In this document: one piece after another, positions 37,101 to 48,989 of the stretch | How positions within the stretch are numbered: the stretch's first letter is position 1 | Layout: each line of letters starts with the position of its first letter | Assembly: GCF_026212465.1 (NCBI RefSeq) | Contig: NC_080049.1 | Coordinates: 19,466,608-19,530,607, forward strand | DNA from: Amaranthus tricolor | Taxonomy: Eukaryota > Streptophyta > Magnoliopsida > Caryophyllales > Amaranthaceae | DNA: 64,000 bases | Direction: 5' to 3' | The notes under the pieces: generated by a model | Seen by the model: the letters and a program-made list of their open reading frames with translations, nothing else | What the model was told of the DNA's origin: nothing | The model's database searches: none | Made by a program: the position numbers and the translations under genes

Positions 37101-40100
37101 ACATCAAAACTAAAATTTAAATGGAAGAGAAAAAAAATATGCGGCGGTATTTCTAGTGAAAGGAAACATTTCAGATCTCCTCATCACTGACAGTCCGTCT
37201 TTAGGAATTTGAATTGTCAAACACAGGGAAATATTGTATTCGATTCCTAGAGATTTTTTATGATTTTCCTTGATTCATTTTTCCAAGTCGGATAAGTGGA
37301 GGTTAAGAATGAATAAGAATATATCAGTAATTTATTTCCCAAGGCATTTCAATCAAACATATTGTGCAGTTCAGATAAATAGAAATGCATTGAAAGTTGT
37401 AGATTAGATTTGAGCAATATCATGTTTTAATTTCCTGTCCATAACATAGCTAATACTTAACCAATCATATCTCAAGCAATATGCATGTATGCATCTGATC
37501 TGCGACACCTTATAGGAAAATCCAAAAAAATAAGTAGCATTATATGTGATGGAATTAAAACAATGCTCCACTCTGTCATGCACACTCTAGTGCAAGGACA
37601 GAAAGTTACTTTCTTTGACAAAGTAACTAGTTTCCTAGTTTTAGGCAAAAAGACAATCTTTGCATTTAATGCCCTAGTTTACCTCCAATGGAAGAACAGC
37701 GCGTCAACACAAGTTGACTTAGATGTCTAAGCTAAGGAAAAAGATGAAAGTTTCAAGAACTCGCAGATGACAAGCTACTATAGTTACATTGACAAGCCTC
37801 ATTTATCAAGCACCTTACATTTATTTACACAACTGAATTGTGGTTATTTATTCTCAATCATTTGGAGAAATAGCATTTACTTCTACTTGTATTTACTCTA
37901 TCACTTAGATTCACAAAGGCCTCACGCCGTAAACATACCCTAATTAGTAATTAATCATCCAAGGACCAAGATCATTGTCACTCTACACTGTGAGTGAATT
38001 GCATACTTTCTCTTGTGATTTACTGACTCTGACGTTAGACATTTGACGTTTGACGTTTGCTACTTGTGCAGCCATTTGAGGGTGGTCTTAAATGAAGGGA
38101 TTAATACGGAGACAAACCCCACAACCAGCATTGTCACTATTTTCATCCTTAAACCCTAGAGCAAACAAAACTTTGTGCTAACTTAATTGGATCCAATCTT
38201 TGACAGTCACAAATTGTGCTCGAGAATGAGAGCTTGTACAGCCAATTTTGCATCTGTATACCGAAGAGGCACATTCTTAAAAATCATATTAAACATTAGA
38301 CAGTCCAGTAACTAGGATTGATGTTAAAATGCCAATACAAGGAAGCCGCTAAGTGGTCTACTGGTATTTACTGCCCACATCATATATAATGTCAGCATTA
38401 ATTTCTAAATGTCTTTAATAAATGAGTTTAGATTCTACATTTTATGGAAGGCAAGAGATAGGACGATTAGCAATATCTTGGATATAAACAGCATACAGCC
38501 ATTGTTTGTCACTTAATCTAAGGTTGAGTACAGCAGCAATCATAAAAACTAGGTCCAGCTTTCAAATGAATCACCAAAATCTGCAAGAATCCTACATATC
38601 ATTGTGAAGACAATAACGAGCCAGAAAGTCTTTGGCAGAAAATTTACAGCCTGTCTATAAATGTTTTTGCAACTAAATCATATCACATTATTTTCTAATC
38701 AGCCTACACAAATAAAAACATCACAATGCTAAACAAAAAATAATTACCTTGAATTCTACAGACGCCCTGGAAATTTCAAGATTCAAATCGTACAAGTAGC
38801 ACGGACAGGTCAGATTCAAACAGTACAACAGACCTCCATGAAGCTGACCTCTCTTCTCGCCTCTATTACCTCTTAACTGGTCATGATACATATCTGCCAG
38901 ACGATTCAGAACTTTATGAATCGGGCCTTTAACAACAATCCTTGAATTAACATCTGTATAATGTTAAGTACAATTGAATTCAAAAGATGATCAATTTATT
39001 TCACCACAGAATTTCAACCTTATCATGGAATACAAAACTGTGGATACATATATATTGCACTGCCTGCAAAGCATAAATCTGTGTCAAACTTTAGACCTAA
39101 ATATAATCATGTAGGTGATACAGTACACTTCAATAATTGAAATATAGGTACAAAGACTCGCCTTGGAAGAGAAAGTACTAGACACAGCAGAGACATATCC
39201 AGTAAGCTTAAACAGTCCTTCTGAAAAGCTTAGCTCGTGTAAACAAGAGGCTTCAATACCAAAATTGCAGCACAATAATGACAAAGGAGTAGGACAACTA
39301 CGTGTGCAAAGCAATTCATCTTCACTGCATAAGGACATCAACAAATAAATTTGCTGCATATCTAATCTAAACTATTTGTATGATTATAAAGTGGACACAC
39401 CTTTCCATGTCAATGACTTTGAAGGAAGTTTTTGGCTGCACAAGAGCAATCCATACAGCGCATTTTTTAACTTCATGTAAAATCTTCTTGGCACTACAAC
39501 ACAAATGCACAACGAAAACAACAATTAATCTAAGTTTCACAAAATGAAGAAGTCTGGTGATTAACATTATTTCATCTTAGTATTTGGGCGTCTAATTTTT
39601 TTAATTTATTAGGGATGGTAGCAATTAGAAAAGTTACTAGGATGGTAACGAACTTGTTAATTCATAAGTTATGAATTATAACAAATAACTATAACCTTGG
39701 GAGTAACACTTAAAATTGAGCAACTCTTCTATTTCTACTTCCCATGATAGGACTAATTCAAATATTAAATACACTTCGTACAAGTGATTTCAAAATATGC
39801 ATGTTACCAAAACTAATTCTATGTACATCAAAAGCTACTCGAATCCAACAATACTTTACTACATTGTTTCTACATTATACCAAACAAGCAAAACAGGACA
39901 AAAATCCTTAGAAAACAACCCCCACGAAACCCCATTTGATTACTTACACACTCTTCCTCTTCTCTTCCCTATAACCCCTTTTGATTTTACCCGAACTTCA
40001 CATCATTACAAGCATGCAAAGCAACCAACAAAGGTAAAAGTCACTCCCTTACTCCCTCCAAATGAGCCGGCTGCCCCTTACATTCCCATCCAACTTCAAT

Positions 40101-43100
40101 CTTATAAGTACTCAAACTCTCATTCAACATACATCCCCTCCAATATCTCTAAAAACACATCCTTTTCCTTACTTGGACATGAATAACCTTGTCCAAAAAC
40201 ACCTTCTAAAACGCAAGTTTGGATGCACAAAAATATCATAAACATATACTCCCTCTGTTCCTTAATGAAGTTCCCATTTGCCATTTTTTGGTGTTTCATT
40301 TGTAGTTCCCATAAAGAACCTTTCTATTTATATTACAAATTTTAGACATGAATAACCTTGTCCATCCTCATTTTAATATTTTAACAATACTTTATTTTAA
40401 CTTTTTTATATTGTGATCCCCACATGCTTTCCACTAATTTTCTTTTAATATTTATTTAATGTTTATGATCCCTATTTTTCCTCCATCAAATCTATTATTC
40501 AATAAAATAATATATCCACTATCCAAAAAATTCTATTTTTCTTAATTTTCGTGAACATTCTTTGTGGGAACTTCATTAAGAAACGGAGGGAGTATATATT
40601 TCAAGACGATTTCGTAGGGTATTTTGAAAGTTCTATAAAATTCATTTCACAATTTTTATTCAAAAACAAGTTCATGAAAATCGTGAAATTATTTTCATAA
40701 ATCAAATATATTCTAAACATATATTTCATCACTAAAACAGGGAAAATCATATCTTGAAAAGCCACATATTTTCGACCATCAAGAAAAAAAATGAGAAATC
40801 TTTCCTTTCACATACTTCCAATTTCTATTTTTTATTTCCTAGTTTAAAAACTCATCATCAAAGAAGTGTTGCTCAACACAAAGCCTACTCCAAAGTTACA
40901 ACCATAGTGTAAAAATGCGATTACGCAGCGGTCGTGGTAACAAAACGGTGATATAATAATGGGTGTCATGCAGAATAACACCCAAATTTCGATCAAAACC
41001 ATAAGATATCCCTTGATACAACCCAAAACATGATTTTTTTTCATCTTTACAAAGCAAGAAATACCAGTTGTCTTTTTTTTAAAACCTTGACCATGTGGTC
41101 GACGCCATGTGATGCAATAGTTTTACACTATGGTTACAGCATCAAAAATTAAGTAATCTAACAACCTCTAGGAAGAAAACTTAATTGCATATTATGATTA
41201 GGAACTAATAGCAATTTTTATATTTATAATCTTCAAATACGTATTATAGGGGGAATTGGATCCAAGCACTTGAGGATGAAGACCAAAAATTGGGGAGCGT
41301 ATTAGAGCTTTGATTTGCGGTATTTCACATATGTTGATCTTATGTTGCTTTTGAAAAATTTCAGAATATTTTTTGAAAAAGTTCTATTTCTAAAAATCTC
41401 AAATATATGTTCTTTAAATCTAAAATTTTATGATAAAAATGTTAATGTTAATAATGCAAAATTTTACTAATTTTCACTGTCACATGATTCACTAATCTCT
41501 TTGCGAATCGCGAATCAACAAAAGAAAATTATAGTCGGTTTTAGACTATTATAGGATCATTTTGAGCGAATCACGAATTCAAAAAGCGAATTAACTGGCG
41601 AATTATGTTAAAAGGCTAATTTTAATATTTTTAAAATTTCAATTATAGGATATACTTTTTAAATTGTTGTTTTAATTTTAAAATATATGTAATATAAGAA
41701 CTTGTATTGATTAAAAACTAAGTAAATTTTGAATTTATATTATGCAATAATGCAAAAAATTAGTATAATTTTCCAGATGATATCATTTTTAACATAACAC
41801 CACCATATATTTAAAATCTTATAGAGGTGTACTCATGATTATTGTAAATTGAGAATATCATTTTATATCATTTAAAAACAATAGTTGACTTCCTTATAAA
41901 AACAATAGTTGAAATTTTATGTTATTTAAATATTTCCACTATCGTATTCTATCATTACGATTTGATTTTGAGAAAGAAAATACTTAAAATGCAAGTTTTA
42001 ATGGTTTCCATTTGTGTATTCGAAGATACTCTTTATAAATAAATTAATGTAATTATATTGAAGAACTATATATAATATAATAATGTAATATTAAAATAAT
42101 TAATAGTTATATTAAAGATCTATAATTCTATGCTTAAGTGTGTTTCTTTTATAATTTTTGTAAAGATGTGCCTCTTAGCTATTAAAGTATTGTTTCATAT
42201 ATATCGAACTTCCAACAAAGTTGTGTTTATTTTTTTAAAAATCACAAATACTTAAAGCAAAAATCACATTTCATGTCCTTTCTAGCTCTATCTATCATAT
42301 AGTTTTAGGTTTAATGATTCAAATTGAAGTTAAATGCATTTTTATTATATTTATAAATATCCAAATTGTATAACAATGGTTAAATATCATGCAAAATTAT
42401 TCGATATATTTAGGTTGACCATATATTTTTAGTTTAATCTTTTACTATTAAATTGTAAATTGTAAAACTATAAAATAAGATATAATCACCAAATAAAATC
42501 ATTTGAACTTGAAAATATTATGAAGCATACTTATAGATGGTGGCAACATATTAAGACACTTAGATTAAAATTTTTGAACATTTATAAACATTAATTTTTT
42601 TATCGATATATTTGTAATATAACTATAATAATGATTAAAAATTTATGACATGTCTATAGAGGTTAAAACGGCTTGAAAACCATATTATATAACTTCTCGA
42701 CCGTTACGCTAAATTAAGAAATTTTATTATTAATTTAATTATTTATTTATTTTATCGACATTGGTTACTATTTATTATTAAAAAGGCTAATTCAGTAAGT
42801 AAATTCAAGGAGTTATGAACTCAAATCATTAAGTCAAATTTTAATCAATAACCTGTTGCCACTAAGTGTAAAATACGTTTAACTTTGTTGAGTTATGAAT
42901 TTATGAGTTTAAAATATCATTAATTAATAAGTTATTAAATAATTGGAAATTACACCACTTGAAATCTAGTGGAATGACCTTAAAAATCATCAAAAATGAT
43001 GAATTATAGTAACTTTGTAATAATGGACTTGTTAAAATGCTTCATGTGTTACCTAATACTTGCTAAATTTCTTTTTGCAAGTAATTCAATGTATATTTTG

Positions 43101-46100
43101 ATATAAAATATCTTTATTATGACTAAACGAAAAATTATAAAAATTAATATTAAAAAACAAGGGTGGTTTACACAAATTGTCAAACATAACCTCTAAGTAA
43201 AAAATGGTAAATTTCGTTTATAACCAAGTTGGAGGGTACCTGCATTGCATTTGTCTTCTCCGCACAGGTTGATTGTAAAATAAATCGCGAACAACGACTG
43301 CGAAATTCCCAATATTTAGATCCTTTGCATTTTGAGAATATGAATACCACATCTACGTAACAACATAGTCAAAAGACAAACTTTGTGCAAAATGACATTT
43401 GTCATCATCATCATCCCAATTAGTCCCGCCTAAGGCAAGGTTTGAGGAAGGTGGGATAAAAGGCATACCAATACCCTCATCATGAGGAGATCGCAATCGA
43501 AGGGAACCCCTCAAATCGCAAAAAGACATTTGTAAATAACATAATGTGAAAAGAAACAAGTGCAACATTCATTTCCAATTAGACGGAAACAAATTCAGAA
43601 AAATCTATTAAGAGAAACCTTTTGGACCTGACTACCTTAACCATGTGGCACCTTACACATAAAACCTACTTTAGTTTTGAATTAGGGAGCTAGGAACAAA
43701 GAATCATATAGAGACTAGAACCAATTTTCCAATGTGTGCTAGTATGATGAGCTGCTTATAGTAGAGCTAAAAGGTCGAAGCATAGAACTACTAACATCAT
43801 ATCACTTGAGAGTTCAAGATAGCACATTAGCACCCATTGAATAGTACATCACCCGTAACTATATCTCACAAAAACATTAGCATTTCCTTTAACACACCTC
43901 ACTAGTATCTTTAGCATACAATTCCTTGGCTAAAAGGCATCATCAAAGACTACAAGTGCAAAACAAATAAAACTATACATTGGGCACAAATTTATCTATA
44001 TTATCCAACAGGAATAGAGAAACTGTAATATATAAGGGGGCAAAGAAACTTCACTCATCCAGCACAAACAGAGATGCATTTCATGAAAGAATAACGATGG
44101 CATTGAGCATGACAGAGAGTCAAAGATGCATATAAACCTAAGAACTCTAGTTGTCCAGCTCAGCTATATTATCAGCAAAAAGGTTAGCCAATTAAATAAC
44201 CAAATATCTAACAAACATGAAATCCAAACAGTAAGCGAACAGTGAAAGAAAGAACATTAGTTCTCTTCATTTTACCACAGCATACATACTAAAAAGGGTG
44301 TTGCATGTATAGTTACACCTGCATTGCCAATTTGTTTTGAGTTCAACAAGCCTTTGAACATCCAAAATGCTCCCGTGAACAAAAAAATTAACATACTCAG
44401 CATACATTGTAATAAAAGACCAATTACAATCCATTTTCATATTCTCATAAGACAATTATAATCAGCAAGTATATCCCCAAAAAGCAATCATCGTTATTCC
44501 ACACTCCAACAATGAGATTTACTAACGTATAACAAAGTTGGAGCTTATCAAACTAAAGAGAGAACAGATATCTTCTCACTTCAAGTCAATGACACATTGC
44601 CAGTTTAGAAATGATTTGCCATGTGATATATAAGGAAGTCAAAAGTTGGCAGCTAGAAATAAAATGTCAATTTAGACATAAGAAATGTATGAACCAACCA
44701 AAAAAAGGAAAATACATTCAAAGAAATAGGTTTATACTATGAATAATATAGCAACAAGAACTGATAACATTACCAGTTGTACCGACATCTTGTCTATCAT
44801 TATCAATACTAAGACAAAGGCATTTTCGACCCTGGAAAAAAAACACAAATGCAATTCTGATCAGGAAAATAGAATAGATGGTTCCACAAATCCTGACACT
44901 ATGAAGATGGAAACCATAAGATGAAATTGTAAGTCGTACTTGCCTTCATTACTTTTCGATACCCATTAGGTCTCCCATGAATTCTAGTTACAATTTCTAC
45001 CAAAGAGATGTCGGCAATTGAGCATAAGACTTCTCCACGAAATCCAAAGCTTTTCACTTTATCCTTTTCTTCATGTGAATGGGGAGATTTTGATGTTGCT
45101 GTATAGAGTAACCACAAATTCACACAACAAACAAAATTAAAAAATAAAAACGCAATTTTAATGGGATTCTTATCATAATTAATCAATTTTGTAGTTTTAT
45201 TTACTATGTTCTTCTTTAGCGATGGTGAAAGACAAAAGGTTGATTATGAGTAAACATTAGAGCTTTTATAGTCCACTTAGACCTTGCACAATAATTATAT
45301 ACTACACGAAAGCAGTAGGAGACTAGGACACATGTCCGCCTAAGCAAATGAATTCCAGCTCAATTCTACTATTGGTGTTATATTAAATAATTTTATTTAT
45401 CTTTAGTTTTGAACAGTCATAATGTAATTAATTGATTTCAAAATATTTTGCCTATCTACATAATGCCTTTTTTATAAAAAAGTTTCCGCAAATGAAAGGG
45501 AATACTATGAGTAAACAATGCACTTTCCTTAATTATCAATAAGGCTTCGAAATGGCGTAAGTGATATTGATAAAGTTTGAGAATTTACTGATTGGAGACT
45601 TGAATTTGGCGAAGGAATAATCAGGGAACTAAATGGCGTTGAAGTTGGGATCGAATAGACACCCCATATGATATCTTTATCAAAGACGCATAACATCCGA
45701 TTGCATCAATTGTTTATGGACTTATGCAATGGGTCATGGTAGCCTATTCTGTGATAGGATTGTTTTAGCTCCTACAAATGAAAATCCTGCCAAAGTTTAA
45801 GATTAAGTATTGTATTGACTACCTTGGTGATAAGAAGGTTTATTTGAGCTTAGATTTCGTAAGGCAAACAGGTAATTTTCAACGGAAACACAATTTGTTG
45901 TATTAGTATGTTAAATCATGAAATTAGAATGAAGAAAGGTGTTCTTATTATGTTGCATACAAATATTGATCATTGATTTTAGTTGTGCAATGGCATAAAA
46001 TTGACTTCTATTGAAAATGTTGTGTTTAAGGAAGTTTTTTTCCCACCTTAAAAGGTACTTTAAAGATTGACTTATTATGTTATGTTTCTCTTTTAGATTC

Positions 46101-47823
46101 TCTTAGTGAATTCATACTTCTAATTGTTTACTATTTTTTTGTATTTGTAGGTTATTGTTGTTTGTTTAACAAGTTGATGTATCTGATACAACAAAAGGGT
46201 CTTATTAATTTTCTTTTTATTGTTGTAAATTTACACCTTTTTCATAACTTGTTGACAATTTTAAAAAACATATTGCTTATTCCAATTGTTTTGTCGCTCA
46301 TATTTATTTGTACAGTTTTTTGAAGATTCAAGTATATAATATTAATATATGCTCCCTTTTTAATTATAAACTATATATTTTTAATTGTCAAATACTTTTA
46401 CTCGAGAAATGCTTGTAATCATGTGCATAGTACGGGTAAGTACCTAGTATTCACAACAACAATGCTAGAACCTTAATCCTAAACCTTAAGCCTTAATATT
46501 AAGGAACAAAATTTGATGAAACCAATTTAGGAGTTCAAATGGACCAACTAATTCAGGTGCTTCACCTTGTGATTCATGATCGCAATAAACACACAAAAGC
46601 ATTGCACTGATTTCCAACAGGTAGCTGAAATTTAACAAAGATTGCACGTCATCAAGAATCCTTTCTTGCTTCAAAATAGAAGATTGAAACAAAGATAGAC
46701 AATGAACCAATCTGACTTCGTAGCAAATGTTCCAGGAGGCGATGTTACTTGGAACGACATTCGATTAGGAACGGGGAACGGGAACTGGAACAAGGAACAC
46801 AACCTTGATTGACTCGGGAACGATTGGGTACGAGATATATTATGTATAAAAAATATATTTGATAACAAATTTAAATTAAAATGATTTTTTTGCTTTAGGA
46901 AATTGTTTTTAAGTGAAATTTTTTTGGTATTCAAGGTTTTATCTCGCTTTTCTCCCTTCTTTATTCTTTAATTTGAAGTGAAGGCCAAAATACCTTTTTA
47001 AAAAGGTCTTCCACACTGGGAAGTCACCTTTAGCGATTGGGGACGAATGTTCCCGGATCGCGGAACATGGCTACGTTCCGCGTTCCATGTAATTATGCCA
47101 GGAGGTGAATTATTGTATGTTGGTCATGTACAATAATGACAAGGCATACAGCATAGGGAACATAATAAGTTTCCAACAAAAAAAAAAGAATATACTTACC
47201 ATATCTTTCCCCTAGCAACAGTAGTCCTTCCCTGCTAATACCGGATCCTGCAGAGGCAATACATGTACAAAGCAATTAGTGCTCTGATTAACCGCGTATT
47301 CTAAAATATAACTTAACAAGTTAGCAGAAAATATTACTGACCATCATCCTCTACTTTAACATAGCCATTGTTAACAGCAACAGAAACTAATACCTGAAAT
47401 AAATCAATGACAGTTAAAAGCCAAACATTAGATACTAGATAGGTGCTTAATCATAGAAATATAACTTAAAAATAAATCATCTTTAGCTTTAAAAAAAACC
47501 CTTTTTTAATAAAATCAGTCTTTGAAACTGATACCTAAAACAATAGGACAAAAGCAATAACCCAATATCACATAAATTTTATCAAACATATGAAGTCGAG
47601 ATGTTTTGAAAAAATTCTTCTAACAAAAATAGGGCATTATGTTCACTAGACAGAGTAAGTTTTCCAGAACTAATCGTCAATCGACAGGAAATATAACCTT
47701 TGTGGCACCAGCATCCAGGCTGTTGTATATGAGCTCTTCAACAACAGTAGTTAAGCAGTTGATGATGATCCCTGACCGCACCATACTATGAAGATCCTCT
47801 GACAAAGGCTTGATTATTTCCAT
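25147..47823 (-). CDS. MLH3: MLH3, MutL homologue (MLH1-MLH3 endonuclease subunit), 25 coding exons
   Basis: Nuclear GHKL ATPase/endonuclease. As the MLH1 partner it resolves meiotic recombination intermediates into crossovers and has a minor mismatch-repair role. Exons, 5' to 3': 47823-47698, 47393-47342, 47247-47200, 45098-44944, 44831-44774, 43297-43240, 39493-39401, 39324-39162, 39063-39048, 38953-38748, 36977-36908, 36827-36744, 36588-34825, 34722-34620, 34530-34445, 33610-33513, 33191-32994, 31609-31565, 31482-31429, 31313-31207, 29218-29170, 29046-28987, 27797-27725, 25486-25401, 25326-25147. Total 4032 nt, 1343 residues, all phases consistent. ATPase motifs: EELIYNSLDAGATK (29-42; E30 catalytic), EDDGSGI (57-63), GFRGE (94-98). 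Endonuclease motifs: DQHA-x2-E-x4-E (1125-1136), ACRGAIMFGD (1253-1262), CAHGRP (1285-1290). Residues about 377-964, one large exon, form a linker without clear domains. No stop or frameshift. Least certain: the exon 13 acceptor. Confidence 0.95.
25710..27350. mobile_element. Long-TIR non-autonomous element in MLH3 intron 23 (boundaries approximate)
   Basis: 25715-25805 and the inverse of 27255-27350 share a CTTTTGATTAACCTTG / CTTTTGACTAACCTTG segment followed by AATCC, GGGGG and TTTTCCTACA. The order and spacing match over about 90 bases with moderate divergence. The interior has no transposase. Confidence 0.5.
27798..28986 (-). other. MLH3 intron 22 (1.2 kb)
   Basis: No gene. Some repeat-like sequence near 28640-28740, without definable ends. 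Confidence 0.6.
29219..31206 (-). other. MLH3 intron 20 (2.0 kb) with LTR-like sequence
   Basis: About 29574 or 29698 to 30868 starts TGTTGG and ends CTCACAACA, like an LTR. The CGAGC-rich part at 30060-30240 recalls the LTR at 22867-23387 but is not clearly the same family. No target duplication was found and no internal retrotransposon sequence is present, so a solo LTR is only a guess. Confidence 0.35.
31610..32993 (-). other. MLH3 intron 17 (1.4 kb)
   Basis: It splits the endonuclease motif between DQ (exon 17) and HA (exon 18). Nothing else recognised. Confidence 0.75.
33272..33499. mobile_element. MITE, probably hAT-type, in MLH3 intron 16
   Basis: 228 bp from TGTTTGGGAACAAGTATTTC to a matching inverse (GAAATCATTTTTCCCAAACA). 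The outer TGTTTGGGAA is near-perfectly inverted. It occupies most of the 321-nt intron and ends 13 bases from the exon 16 donor. Confidence 0.65.
36978..38747 (-). other. MLH3 intron 10 (1.8 kb)
   Basis: No gene, RNA or clear transposon termini recognised. Confidence 0.7.
39048..39063 (-). other. 16-nt MLH3 microexon (exon 9)
   Basis: GCAGTGCAATATATAT between TTTGCAG and GTATCC. With the first bases of exon 10 it gives AVQYIYVNSR, the expected MutL 'QYIYINSR'-type segment. Without it the frame fails. Confidence 0.8.
39064..39161 (-). other. MLH3 intron 8 with a GC donor
   Basis: Exon 8 ends TCCAAG and the intron begins GCGAGT. The acceptor is TTTGCAG at 39066-39064. The match to the donor consensus is weaker than in intron 4, but the alternative GT (GTACCT, 10 bases on) breaks the frame to the next exon. 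Confidence 0.65.
39494..43239 (-). other. MLH3 intron 6 (3.7 kb), the largest
   Basis: AT-rich throughout, particularly 41580-43190. Contains the Stowaway-like MITE at 40249-40592. A 129-codon frame on the plus strand at 39797-40186 is without recognisable domains and is probably repeat-derived. Confidence 0.75.
40249..40592. mobile_element. Stowaway-like MITE in MLH3 intron 6
   Basis: 344 bp, starting CTCCCTCTGTTCCTTAATGA and ending in its near-exact inverse (TCATTAAGAAACGGAGGGAG), with TA on both sides (40247-40248 and 40593-40594). CTCCCTC ends and a TA duplication are typical of Tc1/mariner-related MITEs. No coding capacity. Confidence 0.9.
43298..44773 (-). other. MLH3 intron 5 (1.5 kb)
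   Basis: No gene or clear repeat in it. Confidence 0.75.
44832..44943 (-). other. MLH3 intron 4 with a GC donor
   Basis: Exon 4 ends ATGAAG and the intron begins GCAAGT, the usual context of plant GC-AG introns. The acceptor is TTTTTCCAG. No GT near this point keeps the frame and the conserved GYRKVMK-G join. Confidence 0.8.
45099..47199 (-). other. MLH3 intron 3 (2.1 kb)
   Basis: AT-rich. Holds the MITE-like element at 46743-47098 and no coding region that I can support. Confidence 0.8.
46743..47098. mobile_element. MITE-like element in MLH3 intron 3
   Basis: Flanked by CCAGGAGGCGA (46732-46742) and CCAGGAGGTGA (47099-47109), an 11-base direct repeat with one mismatch. The ends are weakly inverted (TTACTTGGAACG and the inverse of a TTACATGGAACG-type end). 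The interior has many GGAAC/GTTCC segments. The length of the duplication would fit a Mutator-type (9-11 bp) insertion. Confidence 0.5.
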
Positions 47824-47828
47824 TGAGG

Positions 47829-48300
47829 CTATACCACAAGTCCTCAACTAACCAATTCCATTAGCCATTCACACTGAACATCAATTTAGGTACTAAAAAT
47901 TGGTAGATGGAAAAAAAACCAAATGATGCAGTAATTACATTTTCAAAATCTACTGTACCAATATCAAAATTAAAATATGTAACTTATGAAACCACCTATT
48001 AGAAAATAAAGAACCTTTTAGTTTCAACACAGAATGACAATTTCTTGCATCGAACGGCGTTTCAGAACATTCGTACAAGAACGGTACGGAAACGACAACC
48101 AGATTGCCGGCGACAACGTTGCAATTGCTAATATAAAAACCTTTTAAGCCCTCCAAAATTGATGCTGAGAAGAAGAAATTATAAGAAGAAAATATACAGT
48201 CTAAGGAACTATACTCTTAACAATAAAGCACAAAAAAAAAACAAAAGAGAGGATGAAGAAAACTTACCGTCATCAATGGTGGTTGTGGAACTCAAAGGTT
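47829..48300 (-). promoter_or_regulatory. Putative MLH3 5' UTR exon and 439-nt leader intron
   Basis: A good donor (ACG-GTAAGTTTTC at 48268/48267) and an acceptor (GGTATAG at 47831-47829) would remove 47829-48267. The MLH3 ATG would then follow five UTR bases (CCTCA). The transcription start is not visible. I see no convincing TATA box between 48300 and 48450. Confidence 0.45.
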
Positions 48301-48399
48301 CCCTCGAGATTTTTTTACAAAAATGCGCCGCTTTATTCTGTTCTTAATTGCGAGCAACTTACTGAGGATAAAGTACAAAAATGTACTTTTTTTCAAAGG

Positions 48400-48989
48400 A
48401 AATACATACTTCATATACTTGAAAATTAATTAATGAAATAAAAATATGAGTTATAATAACACAGATTCTTGTATAAGACAGTGAAACATGTCTCATACAA
48501 GACGGATGTATAATAATAAAATAATAAATAGATAAATTTAATAAAATTGGCTAAAATAGAAAATAATGAAAATTATTTGGGACAAAGAAAGTATTTTATG
48601 AATAGTGTCAACCAAATATTTCTCATGGTAAATGTAGGGCCCGTTTTGTAATCTGCATTAAATGAAAAGAAAAATAAAAAAAATTAATCCAATTTTGTAT
48701 ATAAAATATCTTGACCATTTGAATGATCATAATTGATCTACTTAAATCTTTTCTCTATAAAATTTATTTTAATAAATTATCATTTGAAAATGTGATATTA
48801 GAAGATAATGACAAGTAATGGACAAAAAAACATTTTATAATCAAAGTTTTATTAACACAGGATTCACATTAACATTTTTGAAAACAAAATTTCAAATAAA
48901 ATCGCCGCATGTATGCGACCATACGACCCAACCAACAAAAAAACTTTACATAACAATTTCAAGCCTTAAAGCACTCATTCAAAATTAAA
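48400..48989. other. Region upstream of MLH3
   Basis: AT-rich. 48474-48510 has an imperfect stem (CTTGTATAAGACA and GTCTCATACAAG) like a MITE end. No gene. Confidence 0.4.

Noticed and set aside
39797..40186. 129-codon plus-strand frame inside MLH3 intron 6 as a nested gene
   Set aside because: Low-complexity composition and no recognisable domain; probably repeat-derived.
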